From Bdellovibrio bacteriovorus (lineage in GTDB: Bacteria; Bdellovibrionota; Bdellovibrionia; Bdellovibrionales; Bdellovibrionaceae), in NCBI RefSeq assembly GCF_001592755.1, contig NZ_LUKF01000012.1, positions 124,001 to 188,000 of the forward strand: a stretch of 64,000 nt of DNA. Reading direction: 5' to 3'. Positions 7,906 to 16,958 of this stretch are shown here, one piece after another. The notes below the pieces were generated by a model. It saw only the letters and a program-made list of their open reading frames with translations, did not search any database and was not told where the DNA came from. The translations under genes and the position numbers were made by a program. The stretch's first letter is position 1. Every line of letters begins with the position of its first letter.

Positions 7906-8913
7906 ATGTCTAAATTGCGTGTTGGTATCAACGGTTTTGGTCGTATCGGTCGCGTTCTTTTCCGTGCAGGTTATGAACAATTTGAAGTTGTCGGAATTAA
8001 CTCTTTAGATAGCATTGAAGGTAATGCTCATCTTTTGAAGTATGACTCTGCTCACGGCATCTTCCCGGGCGAAGTCTCTGTTTCTGGCCATGACCTTGTG
8101 GTGAACGGCAAAAAAATCCACGTTTCTAAAACTCGCAACCCCGCAGAAATTCCTTGGAAAGACTGGGGAGTAGACTTGGTTCTTGAGTGCACAGGCGCAT
8201 TCAAAGATAAGGCAGAGTTCATGCAACACATCACGGCGGGTGCAAAACGCGTGTTGGTTTCAGGCCCTGCAGAAAAAGGCGCGGATCTAACAATGGTTTA
8301 CGGTATCAACCACGAATCTTACGATCCTTCAAAACACCACGTAGTTTCTAATGCGTCTTGCACGACAAACTGCTTGGCTCCTTTGGCAAAAGTATTGAAT
8401 GAATCTTTCGGTATCGAGCACGGCACAATGATGACAGTTCACTCTTACACGAACGATCAAAAAATCTTAGATGCTCCTCACAAAGATCTTCGTCGCGCAC
8501 GTGCCGCAGCTGTCAGCATGATTCCGACAACAACAGGTGCTGCGAAAAACGTGGGCTTGGTATTGCCAGAGTTGAAAGGTCGTATCGACGGTATTTCTAT
8601 TCGCGTTCCAACTCCGAACGTGTCTTTGGTGGATTTCACGTTCACTGCTAAAAAAGACGTCACAAAAGAATCTGTGAACGAAGCGTTGATCGCGGCTTCT
8701 CAAGGCGCTTTGAAAGGCGTTTTGGCAGTAGAGCACAATGAACTTGTCAGCGTTGATTTCAACGGCAACAAACATTCTTCTATCGTAGACCTTGCTTCCA
8801 CAATGGTTGTAGGTCCTCGTATGGTGAAAGTTCTTTCTTGGTATGACAACGAAACAGGCTTCTCAAACCGCATGGTGGACGTAGCTCACTACATGGCTAA
8901 GAAGGGTCTATAG
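7906..8913 (+). CDS. gap: Glyceraldehyde-3-phosphate dehydrogenase
   Basis: Phosphorylating glycolytic enzyme that converts glyceraldehyde-3-phosphate to 1,3-bisphosphoglycerate with NAD. 335 residues from the ATG at 7906, the family length. The N-terminus carries the dinucleotide-binding GINGFGRIGR, the active-site cysteine is in SNASCTTNCLAP, and SWYDNETGFSNRM is the family C-terminal motif. The ATG at 7906 has aaggag seven bases upstream; a GTG at 7879 would add nine non-conserved residues covering this ribosome site and is rejected. First gene of gap-pgk-MAPEG-tpiA. Confidence 0.97.
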   Translation: MSKLRVGINGFGRIGRVLFRAGYEQFEVVGINSLDSIEGNAHLLKYDSAHGIFPGEVSVSGHDLVVNGKKIHVSKTRNPAEIPWKDWGVDLVLECTGAFKDKAEFMQHITAGAKRVLVSGPAEKGADLTMVYGINHESYDPSKHHVVSNASCTTNCLAPLAKVLNESFGIEHGTMMTVHSYTNDQKILDAPHKDLRRARAAAVSMIPTTTGAAKNVGLVLPELKGRIDGISIRVPTPNVSLVDFTFTAKKDVTKESVNEALIAASQGALKGVLAVEHNELVSVDFNGNKHSSIVDLASTMVVGPRMVKVLSWYDNETGFSNRMVDVAHYMAKKGL

Positions 8914-8978
8914 GGCAGGGCCCACAGAGTGGAGGCGCCTGTCGGCGCCGTAACTGAAGTAGTAAAGGAATTTTTTGA

Positions 8979-10181
8979 ATGGCTAACGGTCTTAAGGGTA
9001 TTAAAACAGTTCGTGACTTTGAACTTGAAGGAAAAGTTGTTTTCCTTCGTTTGGATTTGAACGTTCCAATGGAGAACGGCAAAATCACGGATGAAAATCG
9101 TATCACGGCGTCTTTGCCGACGATTAAGTATTGCATGGAGAAAGGTGCGAAGCTTGTTATGGCTTCTCACTTAGGCCGTCCGAAAACTAAAGACGACAAA
9201 GAGTTTTCTCTAGAGCCTGTGGCAAAACGCCTGCAAGAGCTTTTGAGTGCCGAAGTTATCTTGGTTGAAGACCCGGATTCAGATGCTCCTAAGCATCTTT
9301 TGCAATCTTTGAAAAAGAACCAGTTGATCCTTTTAGAAAACGTGCGTTTTGAAGAAGGGGAGACGAAAGACTCTATCGAGTTCGCCCAAAAGATCGCCAA
9401 TTACAGCGATATCTACATCAACGATGCGTTTGGGGCTTCTCACCGTGCGCACGCGACAATCCATGCTCTTCCATCAGTGATGAAAGACAAAGGCATTGGC
9501 TTCTTGATCGAAAAAGAAATCACGATGCTGGATTCATTGTTGCAAAATCCGAAACGCCCTTACTTGGCTTTGATGGGTGGTTCTAAAGTTTCTGATAAGA
9601 TCGCGGTTATCGAAAGATTGATGGACGTTGTTGACGGCTTCATCATCGGTGGTGCGATGGCTTATACTTTCTTAAAAGCTCAAGGCATCTCTGTCGGTAA
9701 ATCTTTGGTGGAAAACGACAAGTTGAAATACGCAAAAGAAATGATTGAGCGTATTGAGGCTCGTAATAAAACGATTCTTCTGCCAGTTGATCACGTGACG
9801 ACAAAATCTTTTGGCGACACGGCGAGTGCGCGCACAACGAAAGATGTTGTCATTGCGGACGACGAGTTGGCCGTAGATATCGGTCCAAAAACGATTCAAA
9901 ACTACTCGACAGCTCTTCGCGAAGCGGGAACTATTTTCTGGAACGGTCCTATGGGCGTTTTTGAAACTCCGGCTTTTGCCAAAGGGACATTCGGTGTGGC
10001 TCAAGCTATTGCGGAAAGCAACGCGATTAAAATCGTCGGTGGCGGTGACTCTGCAGCGGCAGCGGAAGCTTCAGGTTTTGCTGACAAGATGACTCATATT
10101 TCGACAGGCGGTGGGGCTTCTCTTGAATATCTTCAAGGGGACAAGCTTCCAGGTCTTGAGATCCTAAGAGCGAAAAGATAG
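8979..10181 (+). CDS. pgk: Phosphoglycerate kinase
   Basis: Transfers the acyl phosphate of 1,3-bisphosphoglycerate to ADP. 400 residues, standard for bacterial PGK. Substrate-binding motifs VFLRLDLNVPMENGKI, SHLGRPK and NDAFGASHRAHA are present in the N-lobe, and the nucleotide-side motifs GGSKVSDKI, FWNGPMGVFE and GGGDSAAA in the C-lobe. It lies 65 bases after gap and two bases before the MAPEG gene, so it belongs to the glycolytic operon. The start has aaagga at a suitable distance. Confidence 0.97.
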   Translation: MANGLKGIKTVRDFELEGKVVFLRLDLNVPMENGKITDENRITASLPTIKYCMEKGAKLVMASHLGRPKTKDDKEFSLEPVAKRLQELLSAEVILVEDPDSDAPKHLLQSLKKNQLILLENVRFEEGETKDSIEFAQKIANYSDIYINDAFGASHRAHATIHALPSVMKDKGIGFLIEKEITMLDSLLQNPKRPYLALMGGSKVSDKIAVIERLMDVVDGFIIGGAMAYTFLKAQGISVGKSLVENDKLKYAKEMIERIEARNKTILLPVDHVTTKSFGDTASARTTKDVVIADDELAVDIGPKTIQNYSTALREAGTIFWNGPMGVFETPAFAKGTFGVAQAIAESNAIKIVGGGDSAAAAEASGFADKMTHISTGGGASLEYLQGDKLPGLEILRAKR

Positions 10182-10183
10182 TT

Positions 10184-10588
10184 ATGAATTTATTTTCTTC
10201 CCAGATCCATCTTGCACTTCCTTATTTGGGCATTTTGGTTCTGATGTATTTTGCCCTGACCGTGAACGTAATCCGCAATCGCTGGAAACACCGTGTGGGA
10301 TTGGGATCAGGGCAAAATTCAATTATGGAGCAGGTCATACGTATTCACGGAAATTTCGGTGAATACGTGCCCTTTCTGTCATTGGTTCTGATTGTGCTAG
10401 AATTCAACAAAGCAACACCAGTCTTTCTTCACACTTACTGGATTCTTTTAATCCTTTCACGGGTAGCCCATGCGTGGGGACTTTGGGGTTCACGTTCTGT
10501 CAGTCGTGGTCGCACTTTAGGGATGACGCTGACGGGAGTGGTGATGCTGGGTTCTTCGGTGATGTTGTTCGTTCAATTTTTTAAATAG
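10184..10588 (+). CDS. MAPEG family membrane protein
   Basis: 134 residues with about four membrane segments. The family signature is visible in RNRWKHRVGLGSG ... RIHGNFGEYVPF, corresponding to the eicosanoid/glutathione-metabolism (MAPEG) fold, with RVAHAWGLWGS in the third helix. Bacterial members are mostly uncharacterised glutathione-transferase-like proteins of the inner membrane. It starts two bases behind pgk and ends nine bases before tpiA, so it is transcribed with glycolysis, although no metabolic link is obvious. The substrate cannot be told from sequence. Confidence 0.85.
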   Translation: MNLFSSQIHLALPYLGILVLMYFALTVNVIRNRWKHRVGLGSGQNSIMEQVIRIHGNFGEYVPFLSLVLIVLEFNKATPVFLHTYWILLILSRVAHAWGLWGSRSVSRGRTLGMTLTGVVMLGSSVMLFVQFFK

Positions 10589-10597
10589 AGGTCCGCG

Positions 10598-11323
10598 ATG
10601 AAAAAAATCTTTGCTGCCAATTGGAAGCTTTTTAAATCTCCCAAAGAAACTCGTGAATTTTTCACGCAGTTTAAAGAATTGAGCAGCAAAGCCACAGGTG
10701 AAGTGGTGTTTTTTCCTTCTGCGATCTCACTAGAGGCGACCAGCACCAGCTTGCAAGGAACAAACATCAAGTGGGGCGTGCAGAACGCTTACTTTCAGGC
10801 TCAAGGCGCTTTCACGGGTGAAAACTCGGCACAAGTGGTGAAGGAACTGGGCGGCACTTATGTGCTTATTGGGCACAGCGAGCGTCGCAAGATCTTTGGC
10901 GAAAGCGATGCCTTGATTGCTGATAAAGTCGCTTTCACGCAAAGCCTAGGTCTGATTCCCATGCTGTGTATTGGTGAAACTTTAGAAGAGCGTGAAGCCA
11001 AGCACACATTCCGCGTCTGTGAAACGCAATTGCTTCAAGGCTTAGCGAAAGCCGACAAATCAAAACCGGTGGTGATTGCTTACGAACCCGTTTGGGCGAT
11101 TGGCACGGGGAAGGTGGCGACACCGGAACAAGTGGCCGAAACCCACACCGATGTTTTCAGCATTTTGCAAAAACTAGGTTTCGAACAAAGCCCGATTCTT
11201 TACGGTGGCAGTGTGAAGCCGGACAATGCCGCAGGTCTTATTAAGCAACCTCATGTGAATGGATTCTTAGTCGGTGGAGCTTCGCTAGAACCGAAGTCCT
11301 TCATTGATATCGCAACGGTTTAG
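10598..11323 (+). CDS. tpiA: Triosephosphate isomerase
   Basis: Interconverts dihydroxyacetone phosphate and glyceraldehyde-3-phosphate. 241 residues, slightly short of the usual 250. NWK near the N-terminus supplies the active-site Asn/Lys, GHSERR the catalytic His, YEPVWAIGTGKVATPEQ the catalytic Glu and loop 6, and YGGSVKPDNA the phosphate-binding loop. Last gene of the glycolytic operon. Its stop faces that of a convergent gene two bases away; a hairpin (gcaacggtt / aaccgttgc, 11312-11336) spans both stops but lacks a T-run on either strand. Confidence 0.96.
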   Translation: MKKIFAANWKLFKSPKETREFFTQFKELSSKATGEVVFFPSAISLEATSTSLQGTNIKWGVQNAYFQAQGAFTGENSAQVVKELGGTYVLIGHSERRKIFGESDALIADKVAFTQSLGLIPMLCIGETLEEREAKHTFRVCETQLLQGLAKADKSKPVVIAYEPVWAIGTGKVATPEQVAETHTDVFSILQKLGFEQSPILYGGSVKPDNAAGLIKQPHVNGFLVGGASLEPKSFIDIATV

Positions 11324-11325
11324 AA

Positions 11326-11751
11326 TCAACCGTTGCCTTCGTCGTCTTCACGAGACGCATTCATCAAGGATTCTTCCAATTCCTTGGCCTCTTTTTTAGG
11401 TAACGACTTAAGGGCTTTTTCGAAAGCCTTTTTTTCTTTCTTATACAAAGGCAGTAAAATCTCTGAAGCCGCTTCAGAGGGATCGTGTTCAAAAGTCAGA
11501 ACAGACACGCGAACCAGTTCTTTAAGAACATCTTCAGAAACTTTTTCTTTCGCCGCCACTGCGGTATCCACAGTTTGCTCAACGGTTTTTAACATCTCTT
11601 GAGTTTTTTCACCCACCGCAGCTTCATCTTTGGCGGCTTCAAAGTCTTTCGCCGAATAGGCTTGAAGCTTCTTTAAAGAATCTTGAAGCGTGGATGCAGA
11701 GGCGTTAAAGCAGAGCAGAGAAGAGAAAAGAATCGCTACTAGAGTTCTCAT
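11326..11751 (-). CDS. Small secreted protein, function unknown
   Basis: 141 residues with a clear signal peptide (about 1-20, ending ASAS). The mature part is charged and predicted helical, with heptad-like Glu/Lys/Leu stretches (KKEKKAFEKALKSLPKK) and an acidic C-terminus. No known domain recognised. The start overlaps the stop of the upstream gene by ATGA (11748-11751), and aaggag precedes the ATG, so the two genes are translationally coupled and probably act in the same compartment. Confidence 0.7.
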   Translation of the reverse strand: MRTLVAILFSSLLCFNASASTLQDSLKKLQAYSAKDFEAAKDEAAVGEKTQEMLKTVEQTVDTAVAAKEKVSEDVLKELVRVSVLTFEHDPSEAASEILLPLYKKEKKAFEKALKSLPKKEAKELEESLMNASREDDEGNG

Positions 11752-12854
11752 TTGCTCTCCTTAATCATCACACCAATTAATTCGCGGTTATAAAGCGGTT
11801 GTTTTGTCGAGCGGTAGAAATCGCTGACGTAACCGCCATTTTTACCCCAGTCCGTTTTAATCTCCGCGTGTCCTGCGTGATTGCGATCACGAGTATTGCG
11901 GTAGACTAGGATTGCGCCCTTCGGAGCATCTGCCGGACTCTTAATAAGATTTTTAAAGCGAGAATCTTCCAGCATGTTTGTGAAGCCCCGGCGTTTTAAG
12001 TCGCCGACAGCATAACGAGCCTTGGATCCTGGCAGATAGTCGCCCACCAAGTCGCCACCCAAAAGGGCGCGCTTCACATAGCGATAACAAAGTTTTTTCG
12101 AGCGACGTTCTTTATTGCGCATACCGTACTTAATAGAAGCTTCCACTTCTTTGCTTGTAGAGTATTTAGACACCGTCGGATAGTTGCTCCACTTGGGATC
12201 AGGCACTTCGGGTTTCGTCGTGACTTTCGCTTTTCCGACTTTGTTTAAATCTTCGCGATTTTTTTCAGCCGGTGTCTTTTGTTGCGAAGAACAAGTCGCA
12301 CAGAAATCACCTTCGGTTTTTTTAGGATCCGTGTTTTTTGCAAGATTAGGATCTTCAGGTTTTTCAGGCTTTTGTTCGCGCAAGACTTCTTCTTTTGTCG
12401 GAAGATGTGGAAGGGCTTGCGTTCCTTCAATAGGAAGACCTGCTCCATCTTGGATCGCACGTGAAGTTAACGCCAACTCAGGGTCTTGCACTTCTGAACC
12501 TTGGCGGTCCTTGAACGTCAACCAAGGGTCTTTTTGCGAGAAATAAACCCAAGTCTCATCGCCGACTTTAGGAACGTTTTTACCGCCCTTACCGCCAACC
12601 TTAGTCACTTTGACTTTGATACCATAAGAACCGGTGCGACTGAGTTTGCGAGTTTCAACAACAGTTCCTTCGGTTCCCTCTGGAACTAAGAATTGAACGT
12701 TGCGGGCTTTTTTTCTGAAATCTACAGAGGAGCGACCATAAAGATCACCTGTTAGGACAAGCTCTTGCAGCTCTTCAGGTCTAAACGCGAACGATGACGA
12801 CGCGAAAAGCGTGAACGACAATAGAATGTGCAGCAATCGTTTAGATAATCTCAA
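11748..12854 (-). CDS. Secreted protein with N-terminal SH3-like part and C-terminal amidase-like domain
   Basis: 368 residues from a TTG preceded by cAGGAG. Signal peptide about 1-23. Residues about 30-110 look like a bacterial SH3-type domain (KARNVQFLVPEGTEGTVVE ... GDETWVYFSQK). A polar linker with CATC follows. The C-terminal about 150 residues contain KKLCYRYVKRALL, then PKGAILVYRN and HAGHAEIKT: a Cys-then-His order as in NlpC/P60 and CHAP cysteine amidases, together with the SH3 part suggesting cell-wall hydrolysis. This assignment is by motif order only. Followed by and overlapping a small secreted protein gene. Confidence 0.6.
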   Translation of the reverse strand: MRLSKRLLHILLSFTLFASSSFAFRPEELQELVLTGDLYGRSSVDFRKKARNVQFLVPEGTEGTVVETRKLSRTGSYGIKVKVTKVGGKGGKNVPKVGDETWVYFSQKDPWLTFKDRQGSEVQDPELALTSRAIQDGAGLPIEGTQALPHLPTKEEVLREQKPEKPEDPNLAKNTDPKKTEGDFCATCSSQQKTPAEKNREDLNKVGKAKVTTKPEVPDPKWSNYPTVSKYSTSKEVEASIKYGMRNKERRSKKLCYRYVKRALLGGDLVGDYLPGSKARYAVGDLKRRGFTNMLEDSRFKNLIKSPADAPKGAILVYRNTRDRNHAGHAEIKTDWGKNGGYVSDFYRSTKQPLYNRELIGVMIKESK

Positions 12855-12930
12855 ATTGACTCCTGAAACTCTTTTCGGTGATCACACGATCAACGAAAGG
12901 CTAGGAGGCGGTAAACTGGACTTAAGGGAA

Positions 12931-12957
12931 ATAAAAAAGGCCTCTTACGAGGCCTTT
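12931..12957 (-). terminator. Intrinsic terminator of asnS
   Basis: Read on the minus strand: stem aaaggcctc / gaggccttt with a four-base loop, followed by a T-rich tail (complement of ataaaaaa at 12931-12938). It sits just beyond the asnS stop. Confidence 0.85.
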
Positions 12958-12983
12958 GCGAATAAGAAATCGAAGATCACAGA

Positions 12984-14375
12984 TTAGAACAGAGCATTTT
13001 TCGGAGTACGAGGGAATGGGATCACATCACGGATGTTCCCCATGCCAGTCAGGTACATCATCATACGTTCAAAGCCCAAGCCGAAACCCGCATGCGGGAA
13101 GCTGCCGTAACGGCGTAGATCCGTATAGAAAGAATATTCCTCTGGATGCAAGCCTACTTGTTTCATGCGTTGCTCAAGAAGCTCTAGGTTGTCTTCACGT
13201 TGAGATCCACCAATGATTTCACCAATGCCTGGAGCCAATAGATCCATTGCACGCACGGTCTTACCGTCGTCATTCAATTTCATATAGAAAGCTTTGATGT
13301 CTTTTGGATAATCCGTCACGAAGACAGGTTTTTTGAAATGCTCTTCAGCCAAATATCTTTCGTGTTCCGACTGCATGTCGATGCCCCATTGAACTGGGTA
13401 CTCGAATTTTTTGCCGGATTTTTGCAAGATTTCAATCGCTTCGGTGTAAGTCACGCGACCAAAATCGTTGTTCAGAACGTTATTCAATTTATCGAACAAA
13501 CCTTTTTCCACGAACTGGTTGAAGAATTCCATTTCTTCCGGACATTGTTCCATCACGTAGCGGATAATGTATTTGATCATCGCTTCACCCAGCTCCATGT
13601 CGGCGCTGAGATCGGCAAACGCGATTTCAGGCTCGATCATCCAAAACTCAGCAGCATGTCGTGAGGTGTTTGAATTTTCCGCACGGAACGTTGGACCGAA
13701 AGTGTAGATGTTACGGAAAGCCGCGCAGAAAGTTTCTCCGTTCAACTGACCGCTCACTGTGAGGTTTGTCTCTTTACCGAAGAAGTCTTGGCTGGCGTCA
13801 ATGGTGCCATCTTCTTTTCTTGGTGGCTTATCCAATTTCAGCGTCGTCACTCGGAACATTTCACCCGCACCTTCAGCGTCAGAACCTGTGATGATAGGTG
13901 TGTGAACATAGACGAAACCTTGTTCATTGAAGAATTTGTGAATCGCATAAGCCAAAACAGAGCGAACACGGAACACCGCAGAGAAGGTATTTGTGCGCGC
14001 ACGAAGATGCGCGATCTCGCGCAAGAATTCAAAGCTATGACGCTTGTTTTGCAAAGGATAATCGAGGTCGGCTTTTTGAATGACTTCCACTTTGCTCGCC
14101 ATCACTTCGAACGTCTGTCCGGCACCTTGAGATTTAACTACTTTGCCGGTAACTAAAATAGACGAAGAAATTGAAAGCTTAGCGACGTCTTCAAAGTTAG
14201 ACAGATTTGTATCAAAAACGACCTGAACACCTTTAAAGAAGGTGCCATCATTCAATTCGATAAACCCAAAATTTTTCTGGTCGCGAATTTTGCGAACCCA
14301 TCCTGTCAGATGGACTTCTTTATCGATGTATTTTTCAGTGTCTCTAAATAGCGATTTTACGAGAGTCGTTTCCAT
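12984..14375 (-). CDS. asnS: Asparaginyl-tRNA synthetase
   Basis: Class IIb synthetase that charges tRNA-Asn. 463 residues from the ATG at 14375, matching the family. An N-terminal OB-fold anticodon domain ([20 protein letters not shown]) is followed by the catalytic core: motif 2 region [20 protein letters not shown] and motif 3 [15 protein letters not shown] near the C-terminus. The region between holds the asparagine-type insertion, so aspartate specificity is unlikely. An ATG at 14444 would add 23 residues without family similarity; the 14375 start has gaaaggg upstream and fits. A terminator follows. Confidence 0.95.
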   Translation of the reverse strand: METTLVKSLFRDTEKYIDKEVHLTGWVRKIRDQKNFGFIELNDGTFFKGVQVVFDTNLSNFEDVAKLSISSSILVTGKVVKSQGAGQTFEVMASKVEVIQKADLDYPLQNKRHSFEFLREIAHLRARTNTFSAVFRVRSVLAYAIHKFFNEQGFVYVHTPIITGSDAEGAGEMFRVTTLKLDKPPRKEDGTIDASQDFFGKETNLTVSGQLNGETFCAAFRNIYTFGPTFRAENSNTSRHAAEFWMIEPEIAFADLSADMELGEAMIKYIIRYVMEQCPEEMEFFNQFVEKGLFDKLNNVLNNDFGRVTYTEAIEILQKSGKKFEYPVQWGIDMQSEHERYLAEEHFKKPVFVTDYPKDIKAFYMKLNDDGKTVRAMDLLAPGIGEIIGGSQREDNLELLEQRMKQVGLHPEEYSFYTDLRRYGSFPHAGFGLGFERMMMYLTGMGNIRDVIPFPRTPKNALF

Positions 14376-14610
14376 GGATGCCCTTTCACAGTGTTTCATA
14401 AAATACCGTTCTTTCGGGGCCTTGTCTAACGCCTCTTCATACATCCCGAGGTCTTCTTCGGGTTTCTGTGACGAGGGCTCTTATTGTCGTAACGCGAAAA
14501 GTCAATATACAGAAATGTGACGTAATTTCAATAGCTTAAATTGAGACCTGATCTTGCTAGGGCTTTAAGGCAAACGTATCCTAGATGAGGACCTACAAAG
14601 GAGTTGTACG

Positions 14611-14859
14611 TTGGCGCAGAGAATCCATTATCGACTTTGTCAGTGTTGTGGCGGTTTGAACTCCGCCGAAAACGAACTTGTGACCACCTGTGAGTCTTGC
14701 GGAAAGCATCTTGCACCGTTTTACTTTTTCGACGAGAGTAGGGCCATGGGCCTTGACCAGTCGAATTTTTACTCCAGTGTGCGAGGGGATGCTGAATCCA
14801 TTCTGCCACACAAAGAGTATCCACCGATCTGGGGGTTAACGGCATATTGGGAGTCGTAG
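14611..14859 (+). CDS. Small zinc-ribbon-like protein
   Basis: 82 residues starting at TTG with a strong ribosome site (aaaggag) seven bases upstream. It has two cysteine pairs, CQCC and CESC, about 18 residues apart, the spacing of a zinc ribbon, followed by HLAPFYFFDE. No signal peptide. It ends six bases before the threonine ammonia-lyase gene, so the two are likely co-transcribed. The function is unknown; small zinc ribbons often act in nucleic-acid or protein contacts. Confidence 0.7.
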   Translation: MAQRIHYRLCQCCGGLNSAENELVTTCESCGKHLAPFYFFDESRAMGLDQSNFYSSVRGDAESILPHKEYPPIWGLTAYWES

Positions 14860-14865
14860 TTCACA

Positions 14866-16080
14866 ATGAAAGTCACTTTTGCAGATATTCAAAAAGCGCG
14901 CGAGCTAATCAAAGATGTTATTTGTTCCACGGAACTGAGTCACTCGGTCAGCGCCAGTAAACTACTGAACGCAGAAGTGTACTTCAAATTTGAGAACACC
15001 CAACGCACCGGAAGTTTTAAATTTCGTGGTGCTTACAATAAAATTTCAAATCTCACGGCGGAAGAAAAAGCCCGTGGCGTTGTGGCCAGCTCTGCGGGTA
15101 ATCACGCGCAAGGCGTGGCGTATTCAGCGACTCTTGCGGGAGTCAAAGCCACCATCGTCATGCCGGAAAACGCGTCGATCAGTAAAGCCTCTGCGACACG
15201 TGCTTACGGAGCCAATGTTGTCCTTAAGGGTGAGATCTATGATGAAGCCTACGAGCATGCTCAGAAGCTTGAAAAAGAAAATGGCTTCACCTTCGTACAT
15301 CCTTATCAAGATCCCTACGTGATTGCGGGGCAGGGGACGATTGGTATTGAAATTTTAGAAAGACTTCCTGACTTAGACACCATCATTGTTCCGATTGGTG
15401 GTGGCGGATTGATCAGCGGTATTTCTTTAGCTGTCAAATCTATCAACCCGAAAATTCGTGTGATCGGTGTGCAAAGTGATCGTTCACCCGGCATGGCAAA
15501 CATGTTCCGAAAAGAACCGCCGATGTCACCGCAAAAAAGAGCAGCCACCATCGCAGACGGCATCGCAATTAAAAATCCTTCCCAAGTCATGTATGACAAT
15601 TTCATCTCGAAGTATGTGGATGAAGTGGTCACTGTCAGTGACGACGAAATTGCCGAAGCCATCGTCTTTTTGATGGAGCGTGCAAAGACCGTGGCTGAAG
15701 GTTCTGGTGCCGCGGCTATGGCTGCTGCGATGTCGCGTTCCTTGAATCTTGGAAAAAAATGCTGCGTGATTATCAGCGGCGGAAATATTGATTTGAATAT
15801 CGTTTCAAAAATCATCGACCGCGGGCAAATCTTGCGCGGTCGTCTTTGCGAACTGTCGGTGATCGTAGATGACTTGCCTGGCAACTTAAGCCGTTTGACT
15901 CAAGCTATTGCTGCCCAAAAAGCGAATATCTTAGAAGTGCGCCACGATCGAGTTTCTCAAGGTCTTTCATTACGCGAAACCCGTATCGATTTCGTTCTAG
16001 AGACTTCGAGCATTGAACATGTCGAGAAGATCAAAAGAGCTCTTGAGGATACGGGGGCTAAAATCATCAAGGGCTCCTAA
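14866..16080 (+). CDS. ilvA: Threonine ammonia-lyase (ACT domain)
   Basis: PLP enzyme that deaminates threonine to 2-oxobutanoate, the first step to isoleucine. 404 residues, the shorter single-ACT form. PLP lysine is in TGSFKFRGAYNK (about residue 51), SSAGNHAQGVAYSA binds the substrate carboxylate, and PIGGGGLISGIS is the phosphate-binding glycine loop. The last about 75 residues (LCELSVIVDDLPGNLSRL ... ) form an ACT regulatory domain. Biosynthetic versus catabolic role (ilvA/tdcB) cannot be settled. Its 3' end overlaps the convergent binding-protein gene by 84 bases. Confidence 0.92.
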   Translation: MKVTFADIQKARELIKDVICSTELSHSVSASKLLNAEVYFKFENTQRTGSFKFRGAYNKISNLTAEEKARGVVASSAGNHAQGVAYSATLAGVKATIVMPENASISKASATRAYGANVVLKGEIYDEAYEHAQKLEKENGFTFVHPYQDPYVIAGQGTIGIEILERLPDLDTIIVPIGGGGLISGISLAVKSINPKIRVIGVQSDRSPGMANMFRKEPPMSPQKRAATIADGIAIKNPSQVMYDNFISKYVDEVVTVSDDEIAEAIVFLMERAKTVAEGSGAAAMAAAMSRSLNLGKKCCVIISGGNIDLNIVSKIIDRGQILRGRLCELSVIVDDLPGNLSRLTQAIAAQKANILEVRHDRVSQGLSLRETRIDFVLETSSIEHVEKIKRALEDTGAKIIKGS

Positions 16081-16863
16081 AGAGATCTTGGATTTTTCCC
16101 AGTCTTCCACTTGGTATTTATCTAAAATCCGTTGCAGCTCTCCGTTGCGACGAAGTTCTTCGACACCACGACTTAAAAGGGCCGCGTATTCGCGAGACTG
16201 CGGATGATGTGGAGAAAATCCGACATACAGATAAGGGTCTTGTGAAGTGACCCAGCCCGCGGCTTTCAGATTTTCTGCCGGCACGCCAAACTTTTTTAGC
16301 GCGTGGTGAAGAGCCACGGGGTTTTCGATGAAAGCATCCAAGCGATTGCTTTCAATCATACGAATGATTTGCTCTAAAGGTTTTTCGCCGGAAAAAGGAA
16401 TAAAAGATTTATGGCGACTGCGAATCATTTGATCAATGCTGTCTCCGTAAGTGTAACCGTTGATCACACCGATGCGCATATTCTGTAAAGAGTGGCGACC
16501 CGTAAATTTCCACTTAGAGTCTTTTTTTGTGAAGTAGGCATTTTTCATAATACCTAAAGTGTTGTTGGTAAAAATGAAATCAGGTGCATCCATACGACTA
16601 GCACCCACGAGGACGTGTGCTTTATTTGCACGCACTTCTTTCACGGCACGCACCCAATTAGTAAGGCGCATATCAACGGTGTGACCTCTTTTTTCGAAGA
16701 TCTGCTGAATGATCTCTACCATGTATCCAGGCTTTTCAGAGCGAGGATCGCAGACGTAAGGGCACCAATAATCGGAACGCATGGAAATCACGTCAGCGAA
16801 TGACAAAGACTTAAATAGCAAGACGCTCGTGATGATAAAAAATTTAGCAATCGTGGTGTTCAT
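15997..16863 (-). CDS. Periplasmic substrate-binding protein (amino-acid type)
   Basis: 288 residues with a signal peptide (about 1-23, ending SFA) and a type-II periplasmic binding fold: SDYWCPYVCDPRSEKPGYMVEI at the first strand, then NKAHVLVGASRMDAPDFIF and a C-terminal GELQRILDKYQ typical of SBP_bac_3. No permease or ATPase genes are near, so it may be an orphan binding protein or signal receptor. A strong ribosome site (aaggaggg) precedes the ATG. The stop lies 84 bases inside the convergent ilvA gene. Confidence 0.8.
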   Translation of the reverse strand: MNTTIAKFFIITSVLLFKSLSFADVISMRSDYWCPYVCDPRSEKPGYMVEIIQQIFEKRGHTVDMRLTNWVRAVKEVRANKAHVLVGASRMDAPDFIFTNNTLGIMKNAYFTKKDSKWKFTGRHSLQNMRIGVINGYTYGDSIDQMIRSRHKSFIPFSGEKPLEQIIRMIESNRLDAFIENPVALHHALKKFGVPAENLKAAGWVTSQDPYLYVGFSPHHPQSREYAALLSRGVEELRRNGELQRILDKYQVEDWEKSKISLGALDDFSPRILKSSFDLLDMFNARSL

Positions 16864-16958
16864 AAGGTCCCCCTCCTTACTTACTCTTCAGCAATACTTT
16901 GCCTAATCGCAAGTTGCACCAGGAAAAGGGGAGCCTTTCGGAAATGTAACCTATATTA

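Noticed and set aside
11312-11336. Hairpin over the tpiA and convergent stop codons as terminator
   Set aside because: The nine-pair stem is real but neither strand has a following T-run, so it is not listed as a terminator.
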